From CAKKQX01 sp046313915 (lineage in GTDB: Bacteria; Pseudomonadota; Gammaproteobacteria; Burkholderiales; SG8-41), in contig JBKBXX010000015.1 of NCBI GenBank assembly GCA_046313915.1, positions 1 to 40,066 of the forward strand: a DNA stretch of 40,066 nt, in the 5' to 3' direction. The notes below the pieces were generated by a model. That model saw only the letters and a list, made by a program, of their open reading frames with translations. It was not told where the DNA came from and made no database searches. Position 1 is the stretch's first letter; every line of letters begins with the position of its first letter. Shown in pieces: positions 15,799 through 24,307 of the stretch. A program made the position numbers and the translations under genes.

Positions 15799-17832
15799 AT
15801 GTCATCGGTATCTTTGCTGGGCGACGAATCCCTGCCGCACGAAGTCATCAAGCGCGACGGCAGCCGCAAGCCGTTCGATGCGGCAAAAATCCTGTCCGCC
15901 GTGGTTCGCGCCGGGGTCGCGACCGGCGAATACGCGGCCGATGAAGGCCAGCGCCTGACCGAGCGCGTGCTGCGCGTCCTCGCCCATCGCCAGCGCCAGC
16001 GCACGCCGTCGATAGAAGACATCCAGGACATCGTCGAACAGCAGCTGGTCGCGGCCGGTTTCTTCACCACCGCGCGCGCCTACATCGTTTATCGCGAGCA
16101 GCGTAAAAAGCTGCGCGAGGACCGCAAAACCGTGCTCGACGTCGCGTCTTCGGTCAACGAATACCTCGACCAGCAGGACTGGCGCGTCAATGCCAATGCC
16201 AACCAGGGTTATTCGCTCGGCGGCCTGATTCTCAATGTTTCCGGCAAAGTCATGGCGAATTACTGGCTGAGCCACGTCTACCCGCCCGAAGTCGGCGAAG
16301 CACACCGCAACGGCGACATTCATATCCACGATCTCGACATGCTCGCGGGCTATTGCGCCGGATGGTCGCTGCGCACCTTTCTCGCCGAAGGTCTGAATGG
16401 TGTGCCCGGTAAAGTCGAGGCCGCACCGCCGCGGCATCTTTCGAGCGCGGTCGGGCAGATCGTGAATTTCCTGGGAACGCTGCAGAACGAATGGGCCGGC
16501 GCGCAGGCCTTCTCTTCCTTCGACACCTACATGGCGCCGTTCATCCGCAAGGACCGGCTGTCGTATCGCGAAGTCAAGCAGTGCATCCAGGAGCTGATCT
16601 ACAACCTCAACGTGCCTTCGCGCTGGGGCACGCAGACGCCGTTCACCAATCTCACCTTCGACTGGACCTGTCCGGAGGATCTGCGCGAACAGGTGCCGGT
16701 GATCGCCGGCGAGGAAATGCCGTTTTGCTATGGCGAACTGCAGCCCGAAATGGATCTCATCAACCGCGCCTACATCGAAGTAATGATGGCGGGCGACGCC
16801 AAAGGTCGCGTCTTCACCTTCCCGATACCGACCTACAACATGACGCGCGATTTCGACTGGGACCATCCCAACGCCGGGCTCCTGTTCGAGATGACGGCGA
16901 AATACGGGCTGCCCTATTTCCAGAATTTCATCAAATCGGATCTCAAGCCCAATATGATCCGCTCGATGTGCTGCCGGTTGCAGCTCGACCTGCGCGAACT
17001 GCTCAAACGCGGCAACGGTCTGTTCGGCAGCGCCGAACAGACCGGATCGCTGGGCGTAGTCACGCTCAACTGCGCGCGTCTCGGTTATCTCTACCGCGGC
17101 AACGAGCAGGCAATGCTCGCGCGCGTCGACCGCCTGCTGGAAATCGCGCGCACCAGCCTCGAGATCAAGCGCAAGGTGATCCAGCGCCACATGGACAACG
17201 GGCTTTTCCCCTATACCAAGCGCTATCTCGGCACGTTGCGCAACCATTTTTCGACGATAGGCATCAACGGCGTCAACGAGATGATTCGCAATTTCACCGC
17301 GGATCAGCATGACATCACCAGCGACTGGGGCCATCATTTCGCGCTGCGGCTGCTCGATCATGTTCGCGCGCGCATCGTCGCCTTCCAGGAAGAAACCGGC
17401 CACATGTACAACCTCGAAGCCACGCCCGCCGAAGGCACGACCTACCGCTTCGCCAAGGAAGACCGCAAACGCTTCCCCGACATCCTGCAGGCCGGCACAC
17501 CCGAGATGCCGTACTACACCAATTCCTCGCAATTGCCGGTCGGCTTTACCGATGACCCGTTCGAAGCGCTGGAACGCCAGGAAGAGCTACAGCGCAAGTA
17601 CACCGGCGGCACGGTGCTGCATCTTTACATGAGCGAGCGCATCACTTCCGCCCAGGCATGCAAAACGCTGGTGCGACGCGCACTGGAACGTTTCGCGCTG
17701 CCGTACATCACCGTGACACCCACTTTTTCCATCTGCCCCGCTCACGGCTATCTCGCGGGGGAACACAAATTCTGCCCCAAATGCGACGATGAACTGATCG
17801 CACGCAAACGCGCCGCCTTGAAAGCGGCTTGA
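15799..17832 (+). CDS. nrdD: Anaerobic ribonucleoside-triphosphate reductase, large part, lacking the glycyl-radical tail
   Basis: A 677-residue class III ribonucleotide reductase. Residues about 10-100 form an ATP-cone allosteric domain (EVIKRDGSRKPFDAAKI). The catalytic barrel shows HRNGDIHIHDLDMLAGYC, LIYNLNVPSRWG and TPFTNLTFDW, and the C-terminus has the zinc-site CPAHGYLAGEHKFCPKC. The glycyl-radical motif that should follow (RVxGY) is absent: the protein stops shortly after the zinc site and the tail is a separate downstream gene. It reduces NTPs to dNTPs without oxygen. Start 15799 follows AAGGGGGAA; an upstream in-frame ATG at 15775 overlaps an NrdR box. Confidence 0.95.
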   Translation: MSSVSLLGDESLPHEVIKRDGSRKPFDAAKILSAVVRAGVATGEYAADEGQRLTERVLRVLAHRQRQRTPSIEDIQDIVEQQLVAAGFFTTARAYIVYREQRKKLREDRKTVLDVASSVNEYLDQQDWRVNANANQGYSLGGLILNVSGKVMANYWLSHVYPPEVGEAHRNGDIHIHDLDMLAGYCAGWSLRTFLAEGLNGVPGKVEAAPPRHLSSAVGQIVNFLGTLQNEWAGAQAFSSFDTYMAPFIRKDRLSYREVKQCIQELIYNLNVPSRWGTQTPFTNLTFDWTCPEDLREQVPVIAGEEMPFCYGELQPEMDLINRAYIEVMMAGDAKGRVFTFPIPTYNMTRDFDWDHPNAGLLFEMTAKYGLPYFQNFIKSDLKPNMIRSMCCRLQLDLRELLKRGNGLFGSAEQTGSLGVVTLNCARLGYLYRGNEQAMLARVDRLLEIARTSLEIKRKVIQRHMDNGLFPYTKRYLGTLRNHFSTIGINGVNEMIRNFTADQHDITSDWGHHFALRLLDHVRARIVAFQEETGHMYNLEATPAEGTTYRFAKEDRKRFPDILQAGTPEMPYYTNSSQLPVGFTDDPFEALERQEELQRKYTGGTVLHLYMSERITSAQACKTLVRRALERFALPYITVTPTFSICPAHGYLAGEHKFCPKCDDELIARKRAALKAA

Positions 17833-17855
17833 ACGACTCAGACCAGGAGGACAAA

Positions 17856-18038
17856 ATGAACGACATGACCGATATTCAGGCGCTGGCAGCGGAAATCGTG
17901 CTCACCGACGAGGAACGCCAGCCGTGCGAAATCTGGACCCGGGTGATGGGCTACCACCGGCCGGTTTCCTCATTCAACATCGGCAAAAAAGGCGAATTCC
18001 ACGAACGGAAATTTTTCGAAGAAGCGCGCGTGAAATGA
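17856..18038 (+). CDS. Stand-alone glycyl-radical domain of class III ribonucleotide reductase
   Basis: A 60-residue protein. Its core EERQPCEIWTRVMGYHRPVS contains the glycyl-radical motif RVMGY (radical Gly32), followed by FNIGKKGEFHERKFF, the normal extreme C-terminus of NrdD. It has its own AGGAGG (17845-17850), 5 nt before the ATG, and sits 23 nt after the nrdD stop in a different frame, so it is translated separately. An in-frame TTG at 17829 overlaps the nrdD stop and could start a 69-residue form. It should complement the truncated NrdD and be activated by NrdG, in the way the YfiD spare part serves pyruvate formate-lyase. Whether this split is already catalogued I could not check. 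Confidence 0.88.
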   Translation: MNDMTDIQALAAEIVLTDEERQPCEIWTRVMGYHRPVSSFNIGKKGEFHERKFFEEARVK

Positions 18039-18045
18039 TCGCAAC

Positions 18046-18744
18046 ATGAAGCTGCGCGTCGGCGGACTGGTTCCATTATCGGCCACCGACTACCCGGACC
18101 AGCTGGCAGCCGTGGTTTTCTGCCAGGGCTGCCCGTGGCGTTGCGGCTACTGCCACAACCCCCATCTCCTGCCGCGGAACGGACGCGATGAAATGCCGTG
18201 GGACGCTGTCGAGGCTTTCCTCGGCCGGCGGCGGGGGCTGCTCGACGCCATAGTTTTCAGCGGTGGCGAGCCGACGCTGCATCGAGGGCTGGCCGATGCC
18301 ATGCGGGCGGTAAAATCCATGGGCTACAAAGTGGGGCTGCACACCGCCGGCATCTACCCGCGCCGGCTCGAAACGGTGCTGCCGCTCGTCGACTGGGTCG
18401 GCATGGACGTCAAGGCGCCGTTTCACCGTTATGGGGAAATCACCGGCAGCAGCGGCAGCGGCGAGCGGGCGCGGCAAAGCGTCCGGCTCGTCGTCGAGAG
18501 CGGCGTGGCCTGCGAATTCCGCACCACGGTGCATGCAGGATTGCTGTCGCAGCAAGCCATCGTCGAAATCTGCGAAGCACTTGTCGCGATGGGTGCGCGG
18601 CATTATGCGCTGCAGGAGTACCGTCCCGCCGCTTGCACCGCAGACGCGCTTTTTCCGGCCGCGAGGCACCTGCCTGACAAACCGCTGTGCGACCGGCTTG
18701 CCGCCAGATTCGATTCGCTGGTGATACGCCGGGCAGCGGCGTGA
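18046..18744 (+). CDS. nrdG: Anaerobic ribonucleotide reductase activating enzyme (radical SAM)
   Basis: A 232-residue radical SAM activase. The cluster motif is in CQGCPWRCGYCHNPHLLP (CxxxCxxC for the SAM-binding 4Fe-4S, with an extra upstream Cys). FSGGEPTLH is the GGE SAM-binding motif, and VGMDVKAPF is the usual DxKA segment. It abstracts hydrogen from the radical glycine, here most likely on the separate 60-residue protein directly upstream (7-bp gap). Length is a little over the classical 160-residue NrdG and matches the longer NrdG2-type proteins. Confidence 0.93.
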   Translation: MKLRVGGLVPLSATDYPDQLAAVVFCQGCPWRCGYCHNPHLLPRNGRDEMPWDAVEAFLGRRRGLLDAIVFSGGEPTLHRGLADAMRAVKSMGYKVGLHTAGIYPRRLETVLPLVDWVGMDVKAPFHRYGEITGSSGSGERARQSVRLVVESGVACEFRTTVHAGLLSQQAIVEICEALVAMGARHYALQEYRPAACTADALFPAARHLPDKPLCDRLAARFDSLVIRRAAA

Positions 18745-18898
18745 CCGTCCGGGGACAGTCTACGGCATATCACGCGCCGTCGTCATGTAAATCACGCAGG
18801 AAGCACTGCAGGTGCCCGCCGCCTTCTTCCCGGCGCGAGTTTGCCGGATAATGGCGCATTGGGCCCGGAGGGGAGGCTGGCCACAGCCAAGCAGCGTT

Positions 18899-19591
18899 AT
18901 GCCAAGCACAACAATCAAAGTTCAGGCGTTTCTCGCCAATATCCCGTTGTTCAAGGAAATGCGGCAAGAGGAAATCGACCGCATCGCCGCCGGCACCAGC
19001 GAGATCCATGTCCTGCGCGGCGACATCCTGTTCCGCAAGGGGGATCCGTGCCAAGGTTTCCACTTCGTGATCTACGGCCAGATCAAGCTCGCTTTTACCT
19101 CTCCCAGCGGCGCAGAAAAAGTGGTGGAAATCATAGCGCCAGGCCAGAGCTTCGGAGAAGCCGTGATGTTCATGGAAAAACCATACGTGGTCTATGCGCA
19201 GGCGCTTGCCGATTCGATGCTGCTGCATATCGCGAAATCGGCGGTGTTCGAGGAAATCGAACGCGATCCGCAGTTCGCCCGCAGAATGATCGCCGGTCTG
19301 AGCCGGCGGCTGCATGGCCTCGTTACCGATCTCGAAGCCTATTCACTGCATTCGGGCACGCAACGCGTGATCGGTTACCTGCTCCGGAGCGAACTTGAGC
19401 CGAACGCCACCGATGCCCCCCTCAGTGTGGAACTGCCCACGCGGAAAAGCATCATTGCCTCGCGTCTGAACCTCACTCCGGAACATTTTTCGCGCATCCT
19501 GCACGATCTCGTCGAAGAGGGCCTGATCAAAGTGGAAGGCCGCAGCGTGGTGATCCTCGATATCGAGCGTCTGCGCACCCATGAAGGCTGA
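18899..19591 (+). CDS. dnr: CRP/FNR-family regulator, Dnr type
   Basis: A 230-residue regulator. An N-terminal cyclic-nucleotide-fold sensor domain (GDILFRKGDPCQGFHFVIYG, GQSFGEAVMF) is followed by the dimer helix and a helix-turn-helix (RKSIIASRLNLTPEHFSRIL). The recognition helix has ExxSR, the FNR pattern for TTGAT half-sites. The N-terminal Cys cluster of FNR is missing, which points to the Dnr/Nnr group, thought to sense NO through heme. It is convergent with nirN, and the perfect boxes before nirS/nirE and nrdD are its likely targets. Start 18899 is where homology begins; no strong ribosome site is visible. Confidence 0.85.
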   Translation: MPSTTIKVQAFLANIPLFKEMRQEEIDRIAAGTSEIHVLRGDILFRKGDPCQGFHFVIYGQIKLAFTSPSGAEKVVEIIAPGQSFGEAVMFMEKPYVVYAQALADSMLLHIAKSAVFEEIERDPQFARRMIAGLSRRLHGLVTDLEAYSLHSGTQRVIGYLLRSELEPNATDAPLSVELPTRKSIIASRLNLTPEHFSRILHDLVEEGLIKVEGRSVVILDIERLRTHEG

Positions 19592-19605
19592 ACGGACCGG
19601 ACCGC

Positions 19606-21165
19606 TCAGTGACTGGTGCCCGCTGATTTATTTATCTTGTTGAATACATTGTATTTTCCGGAAGGCTTTCGCATCGGTATGCGTTTCACCTCTTGCAGGG
19701 TGGCGGCATCGTACACCACTATCGCCCCCTCCATGTCCCACACGCTCGCCAATGCATACCTGCCATCGCGCGTGAACTCGATGTGCGCCGCGATCTTGCC
19801 GGGCGCGGGCGTCACGCTCGCCACCACTTCCAGCGTTTCCTTGTCGATCACCTGAAGGGTGTCGCGCCTGGCGCTGTTGAAAGCATCGGTCCACGCATAG
19901 CGAGTGTTTTCGTGACTGCGCATGAAGAAGCCCGCGCCGTTGATCTGGATGTTCTTGACCGGTTTCCAGGTTTTCATCTCGATCACACTCACCACGCCGT
20001 GCCTGAGATTAGGGGTGGCGAGCACCGTGCGTCCCTGCCATTCCCAGCTGATACCCGAACCGAGGTGCGGCAGCCCCGGCAGCGGCACCTCTGCGACCTT
20101 GCGCCGCACATCGAGATTCACCACCTGTCCCTTGCCGCCGCTGCGCGCAGCGCCAATCACGTGGGCATAACCCTGGTCGAAGAAAAAATCATCCAGGTAT
20201 TCGTCAAGCAGCGTGCGGCGTGGATTGAGAAAGCTGCTGGTGGCAATCGCCTCGCCCATGCGATAGTCGTGCACCAGTCCTTCGTGAAGCGGCGGCGCGT
20301 TTTCATCATAGCTCACTTCCCAGATCTCCGGGATGTCCTTCAATGCCGCAACGAAGCTCCTGCGCGGCGTGGCGTCGTATACCGCGGACACGCGCGAACT
20401 GCGGCCGTTTTTATCCTGCACCTTGATTACCCTGACCGGTGAAAGATCGCGCGCGTCCAGCACCGTCAGCGTGTGCGGCAGGTAATTGGCGACCATCACG
20501 AAGCGGCCGTCGCCCGACACCGCGGCATTGCGGGTATTGATGCCGGCGCGCGCCTCGGCCACGGTCCTGAGGCTGTACAGATCATACTTGCTGATCCAGC
20601 CGTCGCGCGAGGCGAAGTAGACGTAGCGGCCGTCGGGGGAGAACTTCGGCCCGCCATGCAGTGCAAACCGCGTCGCGAAGCGCGCCAGCGACACGAAGCG
20701 GTCGCCGTCGAGGATGGTCACATGATGGTCTCCCGCTTCCACCACCACGAACAGATTGAGCGGATCGGCGTCGAATACCGGTTTGTCGCCAAGCGCATCC
20801 GGCCTCGCGTACTCGACACGCGAAGCGCGAATCTGCTCGAGTCCCCATTCCGGCAATTGCGGCAGCGGTGTATAGATAAAATCGACCAGCCCGCGGATTT
20901 CCTTCGGAGCAAGCCTGTCGCCGAAAGCCTGCATCCGGGTGGCAAATCGGCCTTCGGTAATGACCTTGCCGGCCTCTTCGCGCGACAGCCGCCCGAGATT
21001 CTCCGGCAGCAGCGCCGGGCCACTGCCACCCAGACGGTCCGCGCCGTGGCAGCTTGCACACTGCTGCTGGTAGACACCGGCTGCCGGCTGTGCCGATGCC
21101 GGCATCGAGGCGCCAACAAAAAGCAACGTCGCTGCCAGGCAGCGCGCCAGCAGCCGTTTCATCAT
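19606..21165 (-). CDS. nirN: Heme d1 biosynthesis dehydrogenase, c-type cytochrome NirN
   Basis: A 519-residue periplasmic protein: signal peptide to about residue 25 (SMPASAQPA), a c-type heme domain with CASCH (C36, C39, H40), then an eight-bladed d1-binding propeller. FALHGGPKFSPDGRYVYFAS holds the likely d1 ligand H170. The C-terminus KPSGKYNVFNKI resembles the end of NirS. NirN is known to oxidise dihydro-heme d1 by introducing the acrylate double bond and to interact with NirS. The start codon lies 1 nt after the nirJ stop. Confidence 0.93.
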   Translation of the reverse strand: MMKRLLARCLAATLLFVGASMPASAQPAAGVYQQQCASCHGADRLGGSGPALLPENLGRLSREEAGKVITEGRFATRMQAFGDRLAPKEIRGLVDFIYTPLPQLPEWGLEQIRASRVEYARPDALGDKPVFDADPLNLFVVVEAGDHHVTILDGDRFVSLARFATRFALHGGPKFSPDGRYVYFASRDGWISKYDLYSLRTVAEARAGINTRNAAVSGDGRFVMVANYLPHTLTVLDARDLSPVRVIKVQDKNGRSSRVSAVYDATPRRSFVAALKDIPEIWEVSYDENAPPLHEGLVHDYRMGEAIATSSFLNPRRTLLDEYLDDFFFDQGYAHVIGAARSGGKGQVVNLDVRRKVAEVPLPGLPHLGSGISWEWQGRTVLATPNLRHGVVSVIEMKTWKPVKNIQINGAGFFMRSHENTRYAWTDAFNSARRDTLQVIDKETLEVVASVTPAPGKIAAHIEFTRDGRYALASVWDMEGAIVVYDAATLQEVKRIPMRKPSGKYNVFNKINKSAGTSH

Positions 21166-21166
21166 T

Positions 21167-22360
21167 TCACCTCGCCCGCCGCTGGCGCGTATAAGGCGTA
21201 ATACCGATGCGCTCGCGCACAGGCACTCCGATTTCCTCGTCGCTGAGATAGCAACCGGGATCCTCTTCCCACGGGTCGCCAGTCAGCTGCTGCGCCCGTA
21301 CCCGCGTGTTGCCGCCGCAGATGTCGAAATAGCGACATGCCCCGCAACGGCCCTTCACCTGGCGCGGGCTGGCTTTGAGGCCGGCCATCAGCGGATCGGA
21401 AATATCGCTCCAGATCGCCGAAAACGGCCGGTCGCTAACATTACCGAGATTGTAATGCCACCACATGGTGTCGGGATGGACATTACCAACGTTGTCGATG
21501 TTGGCAATGTTGACGCCCGAGCTGTTCCCCCCCCATCGTGCCAGTCTGTCGCGCACGGACTGTTCGAGGTGCGGCAAGTTGCGTCGCACCCAGTACAGGA
21601 AGTACACGCCATCGGCATCGTTGTTGCCGGTGACGAATTCCTTGTCCACACCGCGTTCGACGTAATGCCAGCAGGTGTCAAACAGCAAGTCCATCACCCG
21701 GCGCGAAGTGTCATGACGGGCATCGGTCTTGCGGTTGATATTGCCGCGTCCGGCATAGTTGAGGTGCGAGAGATAAAATTTGCCGATGCGCTCGCGTTCG
21801 ATCAGGTTCAGCAGTGCCGGCAGGTCATGCTGATTGTCCTGGGTGACGGTGAAACGCACTCCAACCTTGATGCCGGCATCGCGGCAAAGCCGGATCGCAG
21901 CAAGCGACCGGTCGTAGGCGCCGGCCTGGCGACGGAAACGGTCGTGCGTGTCCCTGATGCCATCGAGGCTGATGCCAACATAGTCGAATCCCACCCCCGC
22001 AATGCGCCCGATATTGGAACCGTCTATCAGCGTGCCGTTGGTGGACAGACCCACATAGAACCCCATGCTCTTCGCGCGTGCCGCAACGTCGTAGATATCG
22101 GGCCGCAGCAGCGGTTCGCCACCGGAGAGTATCAGCACCGGCACGCCAAATGCCTTCAGGTCATCCATCACCGAGAACACCTGGCTCGTATTCAGCTCGC
22201 CGGGGAAATCCGTATCGGCCGAAATCGAGTAGCAATGCCTGCAAGCAAGATTGCAACGACGGACGAGATTCCAGATCACCACCGGCCCCGATGGCCTCGG
22301 TGGCAAACCGTGCGCGGCCGGCTGGCGAAGCTCTCGCATGAATTGTGAAAGGCGGAACAT
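21167..22360 (-). CDS. nirJ: Heme d1 biosynthesis radical SAM protein NirJ
   Basis: A 397-residue radical SAM enzyme. N-terminal RRCNLACRHCYSISADTD gives C36, C40 and C43. LILSGGEPLLRPDIYD is the SAM-binding region. A C-terminal cysteine-rich auxiliary-cluster domain (CGACRYFDICGGNTRVRA, then a last Cys near CYLSDEE) is typical of NirJ and SPASM relatives. NirJ removes the two propionate side chains from didecarboxysiroheme during heme d1 synthesis. It is translationally packed between nirH (3-bp gap) and nirN (1-bp gap). Confidence 0.94.
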   Translation of the reverse strand: MFRLSQFMRELRQPAAHGLPPRPSGPVVIWNLVRRCNLACRHCYSISADTDFPGELNTSQVFSVMDDLKAFGVPVLILSGGEPLLRPDIYDVAARAKSMGFYVGLSTNGTLIDGSNIGRIAGVGFDYVGISLDGIRDTHDRFRRQAGAYDRSLAAIRLCRDAGIKVGVRFTVTQDNQHDLPALLNLIERERIGKFYLSHLNYAGRGNINRKTDARHDTSRRVMDLLFDTCWHYVERGVDKEFVTGNNDADGVYFLYWVRRNLPHLEQSVRDRLARWGGNSSGVNIANIDNVGNVHPDTMWWHYNLGNVSDRPFSAIWSDISDPLMAGLKASPRQVKGRCGACRYFDICGGNTRVRAQQLTGDPWEEDPGCYLSDEEIGVPVRERIGITPYTRQRRAR

Positions 22361-22363
22361 GGC

Positions 22364-22852
22364 TCAGGCTTCTTCCTTCAACCGCAGGCCGGTTTTCTTC
22401 AGAATGGCGACGCTATACAGTAGTTGATGGCCATACGCCGCCTCACCGACTATCGTGCCGATGTCGGCAACCCTTCTTGCCACCTCGTCCCGCGAATGAC
22501 CATGTATCATCGCAAACAGATTGTATGGCCAATGCGGCAGGCGGCGGACACGGCGGTAGCAATGGCTTACGAAAGGCATTGAACCGATGCGGCTTCCGAG
22601 ATCGTCGACCCGCCGGTCATCGACATCCCACACTGCCATGCCGTTGGCCCGATAGCCCAGCGCATAATGGTTGGGCACGGCGCCGATGCGGCGGATGATG
22701 CCGCATTCCTGCATATGCCTGATGCGGGTCATGAGTTCCCGTGGTTCGATGCCGACGTCCGCCGCGACCGCATGATAAGGCTGCGGCACCAGCGGCAGTC
22801 CATCCTGCATCGCCACGATGATGCGCCGGTCGATATCGTCGATTTGGCGCAT
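22364..22852 (-). CDS. nirH: Siroheme decarboxylase subunit NirH
   Basis: A 162-residue Lrp/AsnC-like protein. It begins IDDIDRRIIVAMQDGLPLVPQPY, then RRIGAVPNHYALGYRANGMAVWDV, then VSHCYRRVRRLPHWPYNLFAMIHG. The CYRR...WPYNLF.M.HG block identifies the siroheme decarboxylase family rather than a transcription factor. With NirG and NirDL it decarboxylates siroheme to 12,18-didecarboxysiroheme. The C-terminal YSVAILKKTGLRL fits NirH/NirL-like members. One base separates it from the nirG stop. Confidence 0.9.
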   Translation of the reverse strand: MRQIDDIDRRIIVAMQDGLPLVPQPYHAVAADVGIEPRELMTRIRHMQECGIIRRIGAVPNHYALGYRANGMAVWDVDDRRVDDLGSRIGSMPFVSHCYRRVRRLPHWPYNLFAMIHGHSRDEVARRVADIGTIVGEAAYGHQLLYSVAILKKTGLRLKEEA

Positions 22853-22853
22853 G

Positions 22854-23297
22854 CTAGGCCCGGAGCCTCAGCCCCACAAAATATTCCCGCAGCTTCGGCA
22901 CATTCAGCACCTTGTAGCCGGTCTCGCGCTCGATACGCGTGATGGCCTGTTCGATCCCCAGTTCCGTTTCTGCCGCCAGCACGAACCACATGTTATAGTG
23001 GTGGTCGCGGCGATAGTTATGTGCCACCTCGGCATGGGCATTGACCAGCGCCGTCACTGTCTCGAAATCCGCATCCCGAACGCTCATCGCCGCCAGTGTA
23101 TATGCGCCGCCCATGCGCTCCGCCTGGAAAAGCGGGCCGAACCGCATCAGCACCCCATCATCAAGCAGCCTCGCCAGACGCCCGATGAGATCTTCTTCCG
23201 CAAGGCCGAGTCGAAATGCGACATCGCGATAGGGGCGTTCCGTCACCGGAAACCCCTGTTGCAGGGCATTGATAACGGCACGATCCGTGTCATCCAC
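22854..23297 (-). CDS. nirG: Siroheme decarboxylase subunit NirG
   Basis: A 147-residue Lrp-like protein. I use the GTG at 23297, which gives MDDTDRAVINALQQGFPVTERPY and overlaps the nirDL stop by 8 bp; a longer form to 23450 would lie inside nirDL and has no homology. VAHNYRRDHHYNMWFVLAAE is the NirD/NirG-type active-site block (HNYxRxHxxNxWFV). The C-terminus YKVLNVPKLREYFVGLRL is typical of this subunit. It works in the siroheme decarboxylase complex with NirH and NirDL. Confidence 0.9.
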   Translation of the reverse strand: MDDTDRAVINALQQGFPVTERPYRDVAFRLGLAEEDLIGRLARLLDDGVLMRFGPLFQAERMGGAYTLAAMSVRDADFETVTALVNAHAEVAHNYRRDHHYNMWFVLAAETELGIEQAITRIERETGYKVLNVPKLREYFVGLRLRA

Positions 23298-24306
23298 CGG
23301 CCGCCACCTTTGTCGCGGATCGCAAGTAGCGCGCCCCACACTGCTTGAATCTCCGGCAACTGAACAGCACCGCCTGAGGATAGCGCGCGAGTCCATGATT
23401 TCCGTTGAGTTCTGCAATCCGGGCCGAGACCTCGTTCCGGCTGGTGCCATGGATCATGCAAAAAAGGTTATATGGCCACTCGGGAAGATGACGCAAGCGC
23501 CGGTAGCATAACGTTACATATCTGGCTTGTGCCACGCTCAAGCCAACACTGCGCACTTCTGCATCGGGCACATCCCACACCGCCATTGCGTTGGCATTGA
23601 AACCGAGCTCATGGTGCCGCACGATCACTCCGATGCGATTGATGATCCGGCTTTCCACCCACCTTGCCAGGATCGCGATGACCTCGGGTTCACTCAAGGC
23701 GGCGTAATGACCCAGGCTGGCGTAAGGGCGCACCACCAGCGGCAGCCCCTGCTGCAATGCAGCCGCAAGTGCGTGTTCCGATGCGCTGAATACAACCGGC
23801 ATTGATGCCTCTTTCCGAGGAGTCCGCAGGCGTGGCGAAGCGGCGTCTGCCACAGTTCTGCCCAGAATATCGAAGCCCAGATCTGCGTGGTAAGCCTCCA
23901 CCATCGGCAGCGACAGCACGCGGCCGCAATCCGCAACCCCTTCGATCCGGCGCACCACGGCATCGACATGGTGTTCATCGGAACCGGTAACGACAAACCA
24001 CAGGTTGAGGCGATGTTCACGCTCATAGTTGTGATTGACCTCGGGGCAGGCGCTGACCATCCTGGCCACGTCCGGCAATCGCTCCGGCAGAACCGAAGCG
24101 GCAGCAAGCGTTGCCGCGCCGACACGTCCCGGAACAAAAGTTGCGCCAACCCGGCTTATCTTGCCGGCTGCGATGAGCCGGCCGAGCATTGAAATCACGC
24201 TCGTCTCGGCCATCCCAAGCCGTGCACCGATCTCCGCAAACGGACGCTGCACGAGCGGCAGGCCGCGCTGAAAATCGTTCAACAGGCGTTGCTCGAGCCT
24301 GTCCAT
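23290..24306 (-). CDS. nirDL: Fused siroheme decarboxylase NirD-NirL
   Basis: A 338-residue protein with two Lrp-like modules. The NirD half (residues 1 to about 155) has HNYEREHRLNLWFVVTG. The NirL half (about 170-338) has CYRRLRHLPEWPYNLFCMIHG. A short linker (SPRLRTPRKEASMP) joins them. The joined open frame and the linker show a true fusion, as is known in several denitrifiers where nirD and nirL are one gene. It converts siroheme to didecarboxysiroheme with NirG and NirH. One base separates it from the nirF stop. Confidence 0.92.
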   Translation of the reverse strand: MDRLEQRLLNDFQRGLPLVQRPFAEIGARLGMAETSVISMLGRLIAAGKISRVGATFVPGRVGAATLAAASVLPERLPDVARMVSACPEVNHNYEREHRLNLWFVVTGSDEHHVDAVVRRIEGVADCGRVLSLPMVEAYHADLGFDILGRTVADAASPRLRTPRKEASMPVVFSASEHALAAALQQGLPLVVRPYASLGHYAALSEPEVIAILARWVESRIINRIGVIVRHHELGFNANAMAVWDVPDAEVRSVGLSVAQARYVTLCYRRLRHLPEWPYNLFCMIHGTSRNEVSARIAELNGNHGLARYPQAVLFSCRRFKQCGARYLRSATKVAAGG

Positions 24307-24307
24307 C

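Noticed and set aside
15802..17532. A 576-codon open frame antisense to nrdD
   Set aside because: It exactly mirrors a strongly conserved reading frame on the plus strand and contains no recognisable motif; it is a shadow of high GC3 coding sequence.
17829..17860. Frameshift error or programmed frameshift splitting nrdD
   Set aside because: A full AGGAGG at correct spacing before an in-frame ATG supports separate translation, and no slippery heptamer is visible. Reads should still be checked.
23298..23450. Longer N-terminus of nirG extending to an ATG at 23450
   Set aside because: The extra 51 residues lie within nirDL, show no homology, and the family N-terminus starts at the GTG at 23297.
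23290..24306. Two separate genes nirD and nirL joined by a sequencing error
   Set aside because: The frame is continuous through a natural-looking linker, and nirDL fusions are known in denitrifiers.
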